This document shows, piece after piece, positions 10,314-18,777 of a stretch of 64,000 nt of DNA. The position numbers and the translations under genes are program-made. Under the pieces are notes generated by a model. The model did no database searches. It was not told the DNA's origin and saw only the letters and a program-made list of their open reading frames with translations. How positions within the stretch are numbered: the first letter of the stretch is position 1; each line of letters starts with the position of its first letter. Source of the DNA: Deinococcus seoulensis (GTDB lineage Bacteria > Deinococcota > Deinococci > Deinococcales > Deinococcaceae); assembly GCF_014648115.1 (NCBI RefSeq), contig NZ_BMQM01000008.1, forward strand, positions 84,920-148,919. Direction: 5' to 3'.

Positions 10314-13049
10314 ATGAAGCCGATCAAACTGGAGTTGCAGGGATTCACGGCGTTCCGGCAGTTCACGAGTCTGGAGTTCGGGGACCTGGAACTGTTCGCG
10401 CTGGTCGGGCCGACCGGGAGCGGCAAGAGCAGCCTGCTGGACGCCATGACGTTCGCGCTGTACGGGCAGACGGCGCGGCTGGGCGCGTCGGGACTGGACG
10501 CGCTGATCTCGCAGGGCGAGCGGGGCCTGTCGGTCAGCCTGACGTTCGAGGTGGCCGGCGTGACGTACCGCGCCTCGCGCACGAAGGGCCGCAGGCAGGC
10601 CGAGAACGAGGTGCGTTTCGAGCGGCTGGACGCGAACGGCCGATGGGCGAACCTGTCGGACGGCGGGGCCAAGGGCATCAGCGAACGCATCCGGCGGGCG
10701 GTGGGCCTGGACTTCCGGACGTTCGCGCGCAGCGTGATGCTGCCGCAGGGCGAGTTCTCACGGGTGCTGCACGGCACCGGCAGGGAGCGGCAGGCGCTGC
10801 TGGGCGAACTGACAGGGCTGGATCACGTGGCGGCCATGCAGCGGGTCGCCTCGGACCGCGCCAAGACCCTGAAACTCGAAGCGCAGAGCCTGAGCGGCCT
10901 GCTGGACTCCGAGTACGCGGGCGTGACCGCCGAGGCGGCCGACACGCTGCGCGCCGAGCGGGAAGCCACGGACGCCGAGGCCGGACGCCTGACCGACGCG
11001 CGCGAGGCGCTTCAGGCCGCGCAACTGCGGCTGCGCGAGCAGGAACGCGTGTGGAAGGCCCGCGAGGACACCGCCCGCCGCCTGAACGCGCTGGAAGCCC
11101 GCGCCGCCGGGGTGCAGGCCGGGGCCGAGCAGGCGGCCCGCGCGCGGCGCGTGTCGGGCGTGCTGCCTCTGCTGGACGCCGCCGAACGCGCCCGCATCGC
11201 CGCCGAGCGTGAACGGCGTGACCTGCGGGCCGCGCAGGACGCCGCCGACGTGGCCGCCCGCGCCGCGCAGGACGCCGCCGCCGCGCTGGACGCCGCGCAG
11301 ACCGCCGAGACCCGCATCCCGGACTTGGAGGCCCGCGCCGAGGCCCTGCGGGACGCCGAGGGTGACGCCGCGCGCCTCAAACGCGCCGGGGGCACCCCGC
11401 AGACCACGCACGCCCAGCCGCTCGACTGGGACGAGGACGCCTTCCAGACGGCCCGCGAGGGCGCGCAGCGGGCCGAGAAGAACCGGCAGGAGCGCACGCT
11501 GATCTCTGCGGAACGCACCAGCCTGCGGGCCGCGCAGGACCGCTTTGCGGCCGAGGAACGCGCGCAGGAGCAGGGGCAGGCCGAAATGACCCGCGTGCAG
11601 CGCGAGGGCACCCGGGCAAAAACGGACCTGGAAGCCGCGCAGAAGGCCCTCGAGGCAGCCCGGATCGACGCGGGCCTCGCCTCGTACCGCGCGCACCTGC
11701 ACGTCGGGGACGACTGCCCCCTGTGCGGGCAGACGGTCCGCACGCTGCCCGCCGCGCCCGCCGCCGACCTGAGCACCTTCGAGGCGCAGGTCGCGGCGCT
11801 GGGCGCGACCCTGGAGGACCGCCGCACGCGCTTCACGGACCTGCGAAGCGCGCAGAAGGTCCGGCAGGCATGGCTGGACGAGAAACGCGGCGAGTACCGC
11901 AACTGGGACGAGCAACTCACGCAGCGCGAGGCGGACCTGCGCGCCGCCGAGGCCCTGGTCGTCGGCGACCCGCAGACCGACGCGGCCCGCCTGCTGGCCG
12001 GACTGGCCGCCCGCGTGCGCGCCGCCGGTCCCGACCCGGCCCGCGCGCGCCGCGCCGCCCTGGCCGACATTCAGGCCCTGCGCGCCGCCACGCAGGCCGC
12101 GCTGGGCGCCGTGGCCCGCGCGCAGGGTGACGCCGCCGCGACCGCCGCCACGCTGCGCGGCGTGCAGGGCACCGCCGACCGCCGCCAGCAGGAGGCCGCC
12201 GAGGCCCTGGCCGCCCTGAACGCCGCCCTGAACGCCCTGAATCTGGACGCCACGCAGGCCCGCGCCGCCGCCCTGCCCGAGGCCGACATCGCCGCGCTGG
12301 AGGAGGCGGCCCGCACGCACGGAGCGCAACTCGCGCAGCTGCGCGAAGCCCTGAACGAACTGGACCGGCAGCTGGGCGCCGCGCCGTTCGACCCGGCCGC
12401 GCTGGCGCAGGTGGCCCGCGACCTGACCGCCACCGACGCCGCCCTGAGCGCTGCCCGCGAACGCGCCGGGAGTCTCGCCGAGCAGGAACGCTCGGTGCGC
12501 GAACGCCTGGAACGCAAGGCGGAACTTCAGGAACGCGCGCTGGCCGCCTCGCGCACGCTGGACACCTGGCAGGCGCTGACGAACAGCCTCAAGGCCAACG
12601 AGTTCCAGCAGTTCCTGCTGGCCGAGATCGAGGCGCAACTCCTGACCCGCGCCGGCATCCTGCTGCACGAGATCAGCGACGGCCGCTACCGGCTGGCCCT
12701 CCAGACCGGCGAGTACGTCGTGCAGGACCTCTGGAACGCCGGCGAGGTGCGCGGCGTGAAGACCCTGTCCGGCGGCGAGACCTTCCTGGCGTCCCTGGCG
12801 CTGGCCATCGCCCTGAGCGACTACCTCGCAGGGAACAAGGTGCTGGGCGCGCTGTTCCTCGACGAGGGCTTCGGCACGCTGGACCCGCAGGCGCTGGAAG
12901 CGGTGGCGAACGCCCTGGAGAACCTGCGCACGCAGGGCCGCATGGTGGGCGTCGTCACGCACGTCGAGAGCCTCAGCGAACGCCTGCCCAGCCGGCTGCT
13001 CGTCACCAAGAGCGTGGCAGGCAGCTCCGTGCAGCGACTGGACCTGTAA
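10314..13049 (+). CDS. sbcC: SbcC, Rad50-like SMC ATPase of SbcCD
   Basis: ATPase subunit that controls the SbcD nuclease. The protein has 911 residues. N-terminal half-ATPase with Walker A GPTGSGKSSLLDAM, then a long Ala/Arg/Glu-rich coiled coil interrupted near residue 468 by the zinc hook CPLCGQT. The returning coiled coil ends in the C-terminal half-ATPase with signature LSGGETFLASLALA and Walker B ALFLDEGFGTLD. The ribosome-binding site GGAGGCG precedes the ATG. The very high Ala content of the coiled coil is normal for GC-rich genomes. Confidence 0.96.
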   Translation: MKPIKLELQGFTAFRQFTSLEFGDLELFALVGPTGSGKSSLLDAMTFALYGQTARLGASGLDALISQGERGLSVSLTFEVAGVTYRASRTKGRRQAENEVRFERLDANGRWANLSDGGAKGISERIRRAVGLDFRTFARSVMLPQGEFSRVLHGTGRERQALLGELTGLDHVAAMQRVASDRAKTLKLEAQSLSGLLDSEYAGVTAEAADTLRAEREATDAEAGRLTDAREALQAAQLRLREQERVWKAREDTARRLNALEARAAGVQAGAEQAARARRVSGVLPLLDAAERARIAAERERRDLRAAQDAADVAARAAQDAAAALDAAQTAETRIPDLEARAEALRDAEGDAARLKRAGGTPQTTHAQPLDWDEDAFQTAREGAQRAEKNRQERTLISAERTSLRAAQDRFAAEERAQEQGQAEMTRVQREGTRAKTDLEAAQKALEAARIDAGLASYRAHLHVGDDCPLCGQTVRTLPAAPAADLSTFEAQVAALGATLEDRRTRFTDLRSAQKVRQAWLDEKRGEYRNWDEQLTQREADLRAAEALVVGDPQTDAARLLAGLAARVRAAGPDPARARRAALADIQALRAATQAALGAVARAQGDAAATAATLRGVQGTADRRQQEAAEALAALNAALNALNLDATQARAAALPEADIAALEEAARTHGAQLAQLREALNELDRQLGAAPFDPAALAQVARDLTATDAALSAARERAGSLAEQERSVRERLERKAELQERALAASRTLDTWQALTNSLKANEFQQFLLAEIEAQLLTRAGILLHEISDGRYRLALQTGEYVVQDLWNAGEVRGVKTLSGGETFLASLALAIALSDYLAGNKVLGALFLDEGFGTLDPQALEAVANALENLRTQGRMVGVVTHVESLSERLPSRLLVTKSVAGSSVQRLDL

Positions 13050-13096
13050 CGGGGGCGGTTCGCGGGCACCCTAACCGAGCACAGAGCTCAATGGAG

Positions 13097-13145
13097 AGTG
13101 GTGAGTGGACGGGACGCCAGAGCATCCGGTCCACTCACCACTTTT
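13097..13145. terminator. Hairpin terminator between sbcC and the PIN/TRAM gene
   Basis: A 14-bp perfect stem (AGTGGTGAGTGGAC at 13097-13110, complement at 13129-13142) followed by a short T run on the + strand. It serves sbcC and, weakly, the convergent gene. The arm is itself two GAGTGGN heptamers, and the motif GTCCACTCACCAC recurs at 21869-21881. Confidence 0.65.
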
Positions 13146-13171
13146 CACTCCCTCGTACCCCGCGCGGGCGG

Positions 13172-14200
13172 TTACGGCTGGTTCTCTTCCCGGTCCAGTT
13201 TGGCGAAGATCATGCGGCCCACGTTCGTCTGCACGTTGTTCACCACGAGCACGCGGGTGGGCTTGCCACGGAACTTCAGGCCTTCCTCCACGACGACCAT
13301 GGTGCCGTCCTCTAGGTACCCGACGCCCTGATCCTTCTGCTGGCCGCCCTTGCTGATGGTGACGGTCAGGTGATCCCCGGCCTGCACCTGGGGTTTGAGG
13401 GCCACGGCCGCCTCGTGAATGCTCAGGATCTGCACGCCGTGCAGCCGGGCGATCTTGCCGAGGTTCCCGTCGTTGGTGATGATGCGCGCGCCGGTCTCGC
13501 GGGCCAGCCGGATCAGTTTGTCGTCGGTGGTGGGCAGCGCCGGGTCGTCCCAGTCCTCGACGCGCAGCGGCCGGACCTCGCGCAGTTCCTCCAGGACGGC
13601 CAGGCCGCGTTTGCCGCGCGTGCGTTTCTGCGCGTCGTGACTGTCCGAGAGGGTCTGGAGTTCCCGCAGGATGAAGCCCGGTACGACGATGTCGCCGTCC
13701 AGGAAGCCGGTGCGGGCCAGTTCCAGGATGCGGCCGTCGATGATCACGTTACTGTCGAGCAGTTTGCTGCCGGGGCGGCGGCGCACCTGCGGGAAGGCCA
13801 GCAGCCCGAAGGCCTCGGCGTTCCGCACGGCGAACGACACGAAGAACGCGCCCAGACTGAGGGTGATGATCACGTTCCACACCCAGTTGTACAGCGGCAG
13901 GCTCCGGAGCAGCGTGCTGATCAGGACGCTCAGCAGCAGCGCGACGATCAGGCCGAAGGTCGCGGCGGCCACGGTGCGCGGCGACAGGCCCGCGTACCAG
14001 CGGGCGTAGCGTGCCAGCAGGGCCTGCGCGGCACTCTCGATGCGGGGCGCGAGCAGCAGCGCGATCAGCGTCCCGGCCAGCATGAGGCTCAGGGTGTTCA
14101 CCCAGCCCAGTTCGGTGGGTTGCGCGGCGGCCAGCGCGCGCCCGGCCACTGCGCCCAGCAGCAGGCCCAGCAGCATGACAAACAGGCGGACAGGAAGCAC
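13172..14200 (-). CDS. Membrane protein with PIN and TRAM domains (YacL-like)
   Basis: About 342 residues: four hydrophobic segments in the first 150 residues, then a PIN-type nuclease domain (KLLDSNVIIDGRILELARTG, with acidic residues in the later TTDDKLIRLA and ITNDGNLGKIA), then a C-terminal TRAM-like beta domain (LKPQVQAGDHLTVTISK). This is the YacL-type membrane PIN-TRAM family, probably an RNase acting near the membrane; its substrate is unknown. I start at GTG 14200 because TAGACT (14208-14213) is a leaderless -10 box that would be only 1 nt from the ATG at 14206 but is 7 nt from this GTG. Confidence 0.85.
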   Translation of the reverse strand: MLPVRLFVMLLGLLLGAVAGRALAAAQPTELGWVNTLSLMLAGTLIALLLAPRIESAAQALLARYARWYAGLSPRTVAAATFGLIVALLLSVLISTLLRSLPLYNWVWNVIITLSLGAFFVSFAVRNAEAFGLLAFPQVRRRPGSKLLDSNVIIDGRILELARTGFLDGDIVVPGFILRELQTLSDSHDAQKRTRGKRGLAVLEELREVRPLRVEDWDDPALPTTDDKLIRLARETGARIITNDGNLGKIARLHGVQILSIHEAAVALKPQVQAGDHLTVTISKGGQQKDQGVGYLEDGTMVVVEEGLKFRGKPTRVLVVNNVQTNVGRMIFAKLDREENQP

Positions 14201-14207
14201 GCCCATC

Positions 14208-14213
14208 AGTCTA
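14208..14213 (-). promoter_or_regulatory. Leaderless -10 box (TAGACT) of the PIN/TRAM gene
   Basis: TAGACT, 7 nt before GTG 14200. It moves the probable start inside the conventional ATG at 14206. Confidence 0.55.
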
Positions 14214-14288
14214 ACCGCTCGCACGCAACGGTTGTCCCCAGGTTTCCCGACCCATGCCCCCGGTCCGTACCCGGCGGGCGGGCCGCCG

Positions 14289-14609
14289 TCAACGGGAAGT
14301 GTGGCGGCGGGACTGCGCGGCATGCACCACGCGGGCCGGTTCCAGATCCACCCACCAGGTCAGGGCGGCCGTGACCGCCGCGATCAGGCACGCGAGATAC
14401 AGCGGCCAGCCGGAACTCAGGCTGGTCAGGAACGTGACGGCCAGCAGCGCCAGGACGGCCAGCACTCCGGCAAGCAGCACCAGGGCGCCGCGCCAGAAAC
14501 CGGGACGGTCGCGGTAATGCAGTCGGCGGGCGGCGCCGCGCAGGGTAAGCAGGGCGTACAGGCTGGCACCCGCCGCCGCCGCTGTGAGGAAGAAGTCGAG
14601 GTCAGACAT
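14289..14609 (-). CDS. Small membrane protein, unknown
   Basis: 106 residues with three likely membrane segments (residues about 5-25, 42-62 and 69-88) and a basic C-terminus (AAQSRRHTSR). The third-codon GC bias is normal for this genome, so it looks like a real gene. It stands alone, between the PIN/TRAM gene and the tRNA pair, on the same strand as both. I recognise no family. Confidence 0.6.
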   Translation of the reverse strand: MSDLDFFLTAAAAGASLYALLTLRGAARRLHYRDRPGFWRGALVLLAGVLAVLALLAVTFLTSLSSGWPLYLACLIAAVTAALTWWVDLEPARVVHAAQSRRHTSR

Positions 14610-14710
14610 GCGGTCTGGAATCCTACAGCGCCGCGCGCCACTCCCGGTGCGCTGTTTCGTGAGCGTTCCCCTGAGGGTTTCAGCACCGGGCTCTCATGGA
14701 CGGTATACAG

Positions 14711-14732
14711 AAAAAACCCCCGCCTGGGCGGG
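14711..14732 (-). terminator. Rho-independent terminator after tRNA-Val
   Basis: On the minus strand, a CCCGCC/GGCGGG stem followed by GTTTTTT. It is placed directly after the tRNA-Cys/tRNA-Val pair and closes that transcript. Confidence 0.8.
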
Positions 14733-14742
14733 AGTTTCCGGT

Positions 14743-14817
14743 TGGTAGACTCGAGGAGATTTGAACTCCTGACCCCTACAGTGTCAATGTAGTGCTCTAC
14801 CCCTGAGCTACGAGTCT
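14743..14817 (-). tRNA. tRNA-Val (anticodon GAC)
   Basis: 75 nt including an encoded CCA. Acceptor AGACTCG pairs with CGAGTCT. Anticodon stem CTACA/TGTAG with loop TTGACAC gives GAC (reads GUC/GUU). T-stem AGGAG/CTCCT is intact. Second gene of a two-tRNA transcript. Confidence 0.97.
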
Positions 14818-14854
14818 ATGTGCCGTGCAGCGCGGCGCTGCGTGGGCGGGGTGT

Positions 14855-14931
<77 letters not shown>

Positions 14932-14989
14932 TGAGGCTGTTGCTGTCCCTTGCGGGCGGCTGGTGGGTCTTCCTCTCCAGCGGAAGGAA

Positions 14990-15018
14990 TGTTAGCACGG
15001 CTTTTCCGAGCTGTAAAC
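14990..15018 (-). promoter_or_regulatory. Promoter of the tRNA-Cys/tRNA-Val transcript
   Basis: On the minus strand TTTACA, 17 nt, TAACAT: a near-consensus housekeeping promoter. Transcription would begin about 50 nt before tRNA-Cys. Confidence 0.7.
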
Positions 15019-15124
15019 AGGGGGGACCGTCACACGCAGGGATGCGAGGCGATTGTCTGTCCTGCCCGGCAGAATTCACCCACGGCACCCGCCTCTGAAC
15101 ACGGGATCCCGGTGGTCAATGCAC

Positions 15125-15130
15125 TAGGCT
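15125..15130 (+). promoter_or_regulatory. Leaderless -10 box (TAGGCT) of the GDPD gene
   Basis: TAGGCT, 5 nt before the ATG at 15136. Confidence 0.55.
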
Positions 15131-15135
15131 GGGGC

Positions 15136-16062
15136 ATGCATTCACGAGTGACGGCAAGGCGGAATCGCAGGACGCTGGCAGCGGGCGCGGCCATGCTGGC
15201 GCTGATCCTCACGGGCTGCGCCGGAACGGCCCAGTTGCCGTCCGGGGCGGGCAGCAACCCGCTGATCACGGGGCGGACGTGGAACGTGGCGCATCAGGGC
15301 GGCGAACTCGTGCGGCCCAGCAACACCATGCTGGCGTACCGGCACGCGGCGGACCTGGGCGTGGACATGCTGGAGATGGACCTGCACGGCACGCGGGACG
15401 GCGGGCTGGTCCTGTCGCACGACGCGACCCTGGACCGCCTGACCGACACGCGGGGCGCCATCGCGGACCTGACCCTGAAAGAAGTCCTGGCCGCCGACGC
15501 GGGGTACGCATTCACGCCGGACGGCGGGGTGACCTTCCCGTACCGGGCTCAGGGCGTGCCCCCGGCGCAACTGGGCGAGGTGCTGGCGGCCTTCCCGGAC
15601 ACGTGGCTGACCATCGAGATCAAGCAGGCGCAGCCGAGCATCGCGGCGCCCTTCTGCGAGGCCCTGCGGGCGGCAGGCGCGGCGGACCGGGTGGTCGTCG
15701 CGAGTTTCAGTGACGCGGCCCTCGCGGAATTCCGGACGCTGTGCCCGGAAGTCATGACCAGCATGACCGAACGCGAGTTGCGGCCGCTGGTGCTGCTCAG
15801 CAAGGTCGGGCTGTCCGGGCTGGCGGGCGCGCCGGGGCAGGTCGCGCAGGTGCCGGTTCGCGCCGGAGGCATCGAGGTGGTCACGCCGGGCTTCGTGCGG
15901 GCCATGCACGCGCGGGGCGTGGCCGTGCAGGTGTGGACCGTCAACGACCCGGCCGAGATGCGCCGCCTGATCGGCATGGGCGTGGACGGCCTGATCACGG
16001 ACCGCCCGGACCTGCTGCGGGATGTGCTGCGGGACGTGCTGGGTGGCGCGGCCACGCCCTGA
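15136..16062 (+). CDS. Glycerophosphodiester phosphodiesterase lipoprotein
   Basis: Hydrolyses glycerophosphodiesters to glycerol-3-phosphate and an alcohol. 308 residues. The N-terminus is a lipoprotein signal peptide with lipobox LTGC (Cys28), so the enzyme is anchored outside the cytoplasm. GDPD signature blocks: WNVAHQGG (catalytic His), LEMDLHGTRDGGLVLSHDATLDRLT, a TIEIKQ strand and the C-terminal VQVWTVNDPAEMRRLIGMGVDGLITDRPD. The second residue after the His block is Gln where Arg is usual (HQGG rather than HRG), a small deviation in the active-site loop. A TAGGCT box 5 nt upstream supports this ATG. Confidence 0.92.
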   Translation: MHSRVTARRNRRTLAAGAAMLALILTGCAGTAQLPSGAGSNPLITGRTWNVAHQGGELVRPSNTMLAYRHAADLGVDMLEMDLHGTRDGGLVLSHDATLDRLTDTRGAIADLTLKEVLAADAGYAFTPDGGVTFPYRAQGVPPAQLGEVLAAFPDTWLTIEIKQAQPSIAAPFCEALRAAGAADRVVVASFSDAALAEFRTLCPEVMTSMTERELRPLVLLSKVGLSGLAGAPGQVAQVPVRAGGIEVVTPGFVRAMHARGVAVQVWTVNDPAEMRRLIGMGVDGLITDRPDLLRDVLRDVLGGAATP

Positions 16063-16119
16063 AGGCCCCGCAGCCCTCGCCGCAGCGGGGTTGGTGACGC
16101 GGACGCGCGGGCGGGCCTC

Positions 16120-16125
16120 TAGACT
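16120..16125 (+). promoter_or_regulatory. Leaderless -10 box (TAGACT) of the DsbA-like gene
   Basis: TAGACT, 6 nt before GTG 16132. It supports the GTG start. Confidence 0.55.
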
Positions 16126-16131
16126 GCCGGG

Positions 16132-17160
16132 GTGAAACGATCGAATCTGGTTCTGACGGCCCGCGTGGTCGCGCTGGGCGCGGCCCTGACCCTGGGCGCG
16201 TCTCAGGCGCAGTTGATGGGCACGCCGGCGCAACTGGCGGCGCAACCGACCCTGAAGGGCTTCTCGGCGCAGGGCGGCGGGCTGGTCAGCGGCGCCACCC
16301 GCGTCACGGCGGACGTGGCGGGCGGGCGCGTGGTGGGTGTGTTCGTGGAATCCGACTCCGTGAGCGGACTGGCGCGCGGCATCGGAGCCGGGTGGGGCGT
16401 GGCCGAGAAGGACCTGCCGACACTGACGCAGAACCTCTCGAACCCGCAGCTGCTGGCCGCCGCCCGCACCGGGTACGTGGACCTGACGGACGACAGCGGC
16501 ACGGACCTGATCGCCCTGAAAATCACCGGTGAAGGCAACTCGACCCGCTACCTGGGGTACGTGGCCATGAAAGTCTGGCCGGACAGCGCCTTCCCGCCCG
16601 TGAAAGCCGCCGCCGGTTCGGTCGGCGCGCCGAACGTCCTGCGGATCTTCAGCGACTTCCAGTGCCCGTACTGCAAGCAGCTGTGGGACACGTCCATGCG
16701 CGACTGGCGGGCGGCTCCGGCATCGTTCCGGGTGGTGCACTACGAGTTCCCGCTGTCGTTCCACCGCAACGCGCAGGGCGCCGCCGAGGCCAGCGAATGC
16801 GCCGCCGCGCAGGGACGCTTCATGCCCTTCGCGGATCAACTGTTCGCCAACTTCGCCACCTGGACGCCGCTGGACCCGAAAGACGCTCCCGCCAAGTACG
16901 CCGGGTACGCCAGGGCCGCCGGTCTGGACACGGCGGCCTTCAAGACCTGCGTGGGCCAGCGGACCTTCCGGGCCGACGTGGAAGCCCAGATGAAAGCCGG
17001 GATGGCGGTGAACGTGCAGGGCACGCCGACCGTCTTCCTGAACGGCATGAAACTCACGGACTACTCGGACGCGGCCGAACTGGCGCAGGTGCGGGCCGTG
17101 ACGACCGCCCGACCGGGCGCCGCCACACTGATCGACGCACGGCTGCAACTGTTCCGGTAA
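16132..17160 (+). CDS. Secreted DsbA-family thiol-disulfide oxidoreductase
   Basis: 342 residues. It has a signal peptide (residues 1-26, ending SQAQ), an N-terminal region of about 135 residues typical of long Deinococcus DsbA-like proteins, then a thioredoxin fold with redox motif CPYC (Cys178/Cys181) and the cis-Pro loop VQGTPTVFLNG. Probably oxidises or isomerises disulfides in exported proteins. Two further Cys (ASECAAAQ and FKTCVGQ) lie in the helical insert and may form a structural disulfide. GTG start supported by a -10 box 6 nt upstream. Confidence 0.9.
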   Translation: MKRSNLVLTARVVALGAALTLGASQAQLMGTPAQLAAQPTLKGFSAQGGGLVSGATRVTADVAGGRVVGVFVESDSVSGLARGIGAGWGVAEKDLPTLTQNLSNPQLLAAARTGYVDLTDDSGTDLIALKITGEGNSTRYLGYVAMKVWPDSAFPPVKAAAGSVGAPNVLRIFSDFQCPYCKQLWDTSMRDWRAAPASFRVVHYEFPLSFHRNAQGAAEASECAAAQGRFMPFADQLFANFATWTPLDPKDAPAKYAGYARAAGLDTAAFKTCVGQRTFRADVEAQMKAGMAVNVQGTPTVFLNGMKLTDYSDAAELAQVRAVTTARPGAATLIDARLQLFR

Positions 17161-17218
17161 GCGTTGCGGCCCGCTTCGGGCGGGTCACACCACCGGCGGG
17201 GGTATGGACTTCCGCCTT

Positions 17219-17250
17219 TACTTTGCATCACTATGTAGCCATGCAAAGTA
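17219..17250 (+). promoter_or_regulatory. Inverted repeat operator overlapping the padR start codon
   Basis: Perfect 10-bp arms TACTTTGCAT (17219-17228) and ATGCAAAGTA (17241-17250) separated by 12 bp. The right arm begins with the ATG of the PadR gene, and the likely -10 (CACTAT, 17229-17234) lies between the arms. PadR proteins commonly bind such repeats at their own promoters, so this is probably the autoregulatory site. Confidence 0.7.
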
Positions 17251-17582
17251 GCAATGCGGACGGCAACCTGCTGCGCGGCACCCTGGACTTCCTGCTGCTC
17301 GCCAGCCTCGAACACGGCCCCCTCTACGGCCTGCGGATCATCCAGGACGTCCAGCAACGCACAGGCGGCCACTTCAACTTCAAGGAAGGCACCCTCTACC
17401 CCGCCCTGCACCGCCTGGAAAAACGCACCCTGATCCGCGCCGAAACCCGCCCCAGCGACACCGGCGGCCCACCACGCAAGTACTACCACCTGACCCCCAC
17501 CGGCCTGAACGAACTCAGTCGCCAGCGCGAAGAACAACGCGCCCACGCCCACGCCCTGCGCCCCTACCTGGAATTCGCATGA
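17241..17582 (+). CDS. PadR-family transcriptional regulator
   Basis: 113 residues, the small PadR type (PF03551-like). A winged helix spans residues 8-85, with the hallmark block LRGTLDFLLLASLEHGPLYGLRI, then FKEGTLYPALHRLEKR and the wing PPRKYYHLTPTGL; a C-terminal dimerisation helix follows. Its start codon lies in the right arm of a palindromic site. It overlaps the next gene by ATGA, a PadR plus HAAS-domain pair known from many Gram-positive and Deinococcus genomes, in which the membrane partner is thought to modulate the regulator. Confidence 0.92.
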   Translation: MQSSNADGNLLRGTLDFLLLASLEHGPLYGLRIIQDVQQRTGGHFNFKEGTLYPALHRLEKRTLIRAETRPSDTGGPPRKYYHLTPTGLNELSRQREEQRAHAHALRPYLEFA

Positions 17583-18724
17583 GCCCCGAAGAACACTACG
17601 TCCGCAGGGCCACGCGCGGCCTGCGCGGCAAGGAGCGCCAGGAGACTCAGACCGAACTGCTCGACCACATCACCGAACGCACCCGACAACTCACCCTGAC
17701 CGGCCTGACCCCCGAACAGGCCCGCACCCAGGCCATGCAGGAACTCGGCTCGCCCGCCACCGTCGCCCGCAGTCTGCGAGCCAATCAGCACGTCCACCCC
17801 GCCCTGAGTGCCGCCGCACTCCTCGCACTCGCCACCCTGCTGCTGTGGCCCGTGCCGGAATTGCTGTATGCACGGACGGATCCATTCAACAGTACGACCA
17901 CTCAATCCGTCCGCGAACTCCGTGCAGAGGGTTACCTGACCGTCCGGGAAGCGAACTCTCAGCTGAAGCCATACGGCATTCAACTCAAGTACCACAGCGA
18001 ATCATGGGAATTACGGCATGCAGGACTCCCAACCGCAAGCATCGCATCGGCAATCTCCTGGGTCTGCCAGGGACCCACTACGTCCAGTGCCGCCGATCAA
18101 CCCCGCTACCTGCTTTCCGACATGCCGACCGTCGCCTACGTCAATCCTTCCGCCCTGCTGGCCTGCATGAGCGAGGCAGGATGGCCTCTACAGGTCAGGG
18201 GTGAACAGGTCAGCCTACAAGGCAAAGAGTTTCCTCTGGCCTGGAGTAAAGGTCAACTGACCTCGCTGTACGCTCGTCAGGTTGAAAAGAGCGTCAGCCA
18301 ACTTCCCCAGGCTGTCTGGCGAACCCCACCACACTATCCGCTGAATCTATGGAACGGCGCCCTGATCTGGCCCTGGGCGCCGACAATAACAGACTTGCGG
18401 CGTATCACGGTCAAGAGTTCAGGCCAGAATGCAGTTCTCCTGATCCGAGCAGACGTTCAACACACCATGACGTATCCGACCGAACGGACTTACAAGGCGC
18501 CCATTTTCATTTCCATTGCCACACCAGTGGATGAGCAGGGAAACACCCAGATTCCGAGATCCATCAAGACGCCAGGGCAGAGCGCACCAATGAACATCAA
18601 TCTAATGAATTCTGTCAAGGACTGGTATTCCGCGCCGATCTCTGCCCGCCCGGCCATCCTCGTGGCGCTGCCGGACCGGACGGATGCACCCATTGATCTG
18701 ACCCCGTTGACGTTCAACCCCTGA
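17579..18724 (+). CDS. Membrane protein with HAAS-like N-terminal domain, PadR partner
   Basis: 381 residues. Residues 1-65 form a helical domain (ELLDHITERTRQL and LTPEQARTQAMQELGSPATVARSL) of the HAAS/permease-prefix type that accompanies PadR regulators. One membrane helix follows at about 75-97, then roughly 285 residues predicted outside, with two Cys and no permease. The outer part matches no family I know. Its DNA is noticeably poorer in GC than the start of the gene: my hand count gives 55 % and 53 % for lines 18001-18060 and 18481-18540. It overlaps padR by 4 nt. Confidence 0.75.
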   Translation: MSPEEHYVRRATRGLRGKERQETQTELLDHITERTRQLTLTGLTPEQARTQAMQELGSPATVARSLRANQHVHPALSAAALLALATLLLWPVPELLYARTDPFNSTTTQSVRELRAEGYLTVREANSQLKPYGIQLKYHSESWELRHAGLPTASIASAISWVCQGPTTSSAADQPRYLLSDMPTVAYVNPSALLACMSEAGWPLQVRGEQVSLQGKEFPLAWSKGQLTSLYARQVEKSVSQLPQAVWRTPPHYPLNLWNGALIWPWAPTITDLRRITVKSSGQNAVLLIRADVQHTMTYPTERTYKAPIFISIATPVDEQGNTQIPRSIKTPGQSAPMNINLMNSVKDWYSAPISARPAILVALPDRTDAPIDLTPLTFNP

Positions 18725-18733
18725 TGAATGGCA

Positions 18734-18767
18734 ACGCCCGGTCCCTGAAGACCGGGCGTTTCTGTTT
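18734..18767. terminator. Bidirectional terminator between the HAAS gene and thrS
   Basis: 10-bp perfect stem ACGCCCGGTC/GACCGGGCGT with a 6-nt loop, then TTTCTGTTT on the + strand. The convergent arrangement suggests it serves both genes. Confidence 0.8.
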
Positions 18768-18777
18768 CGGCTCAGCT

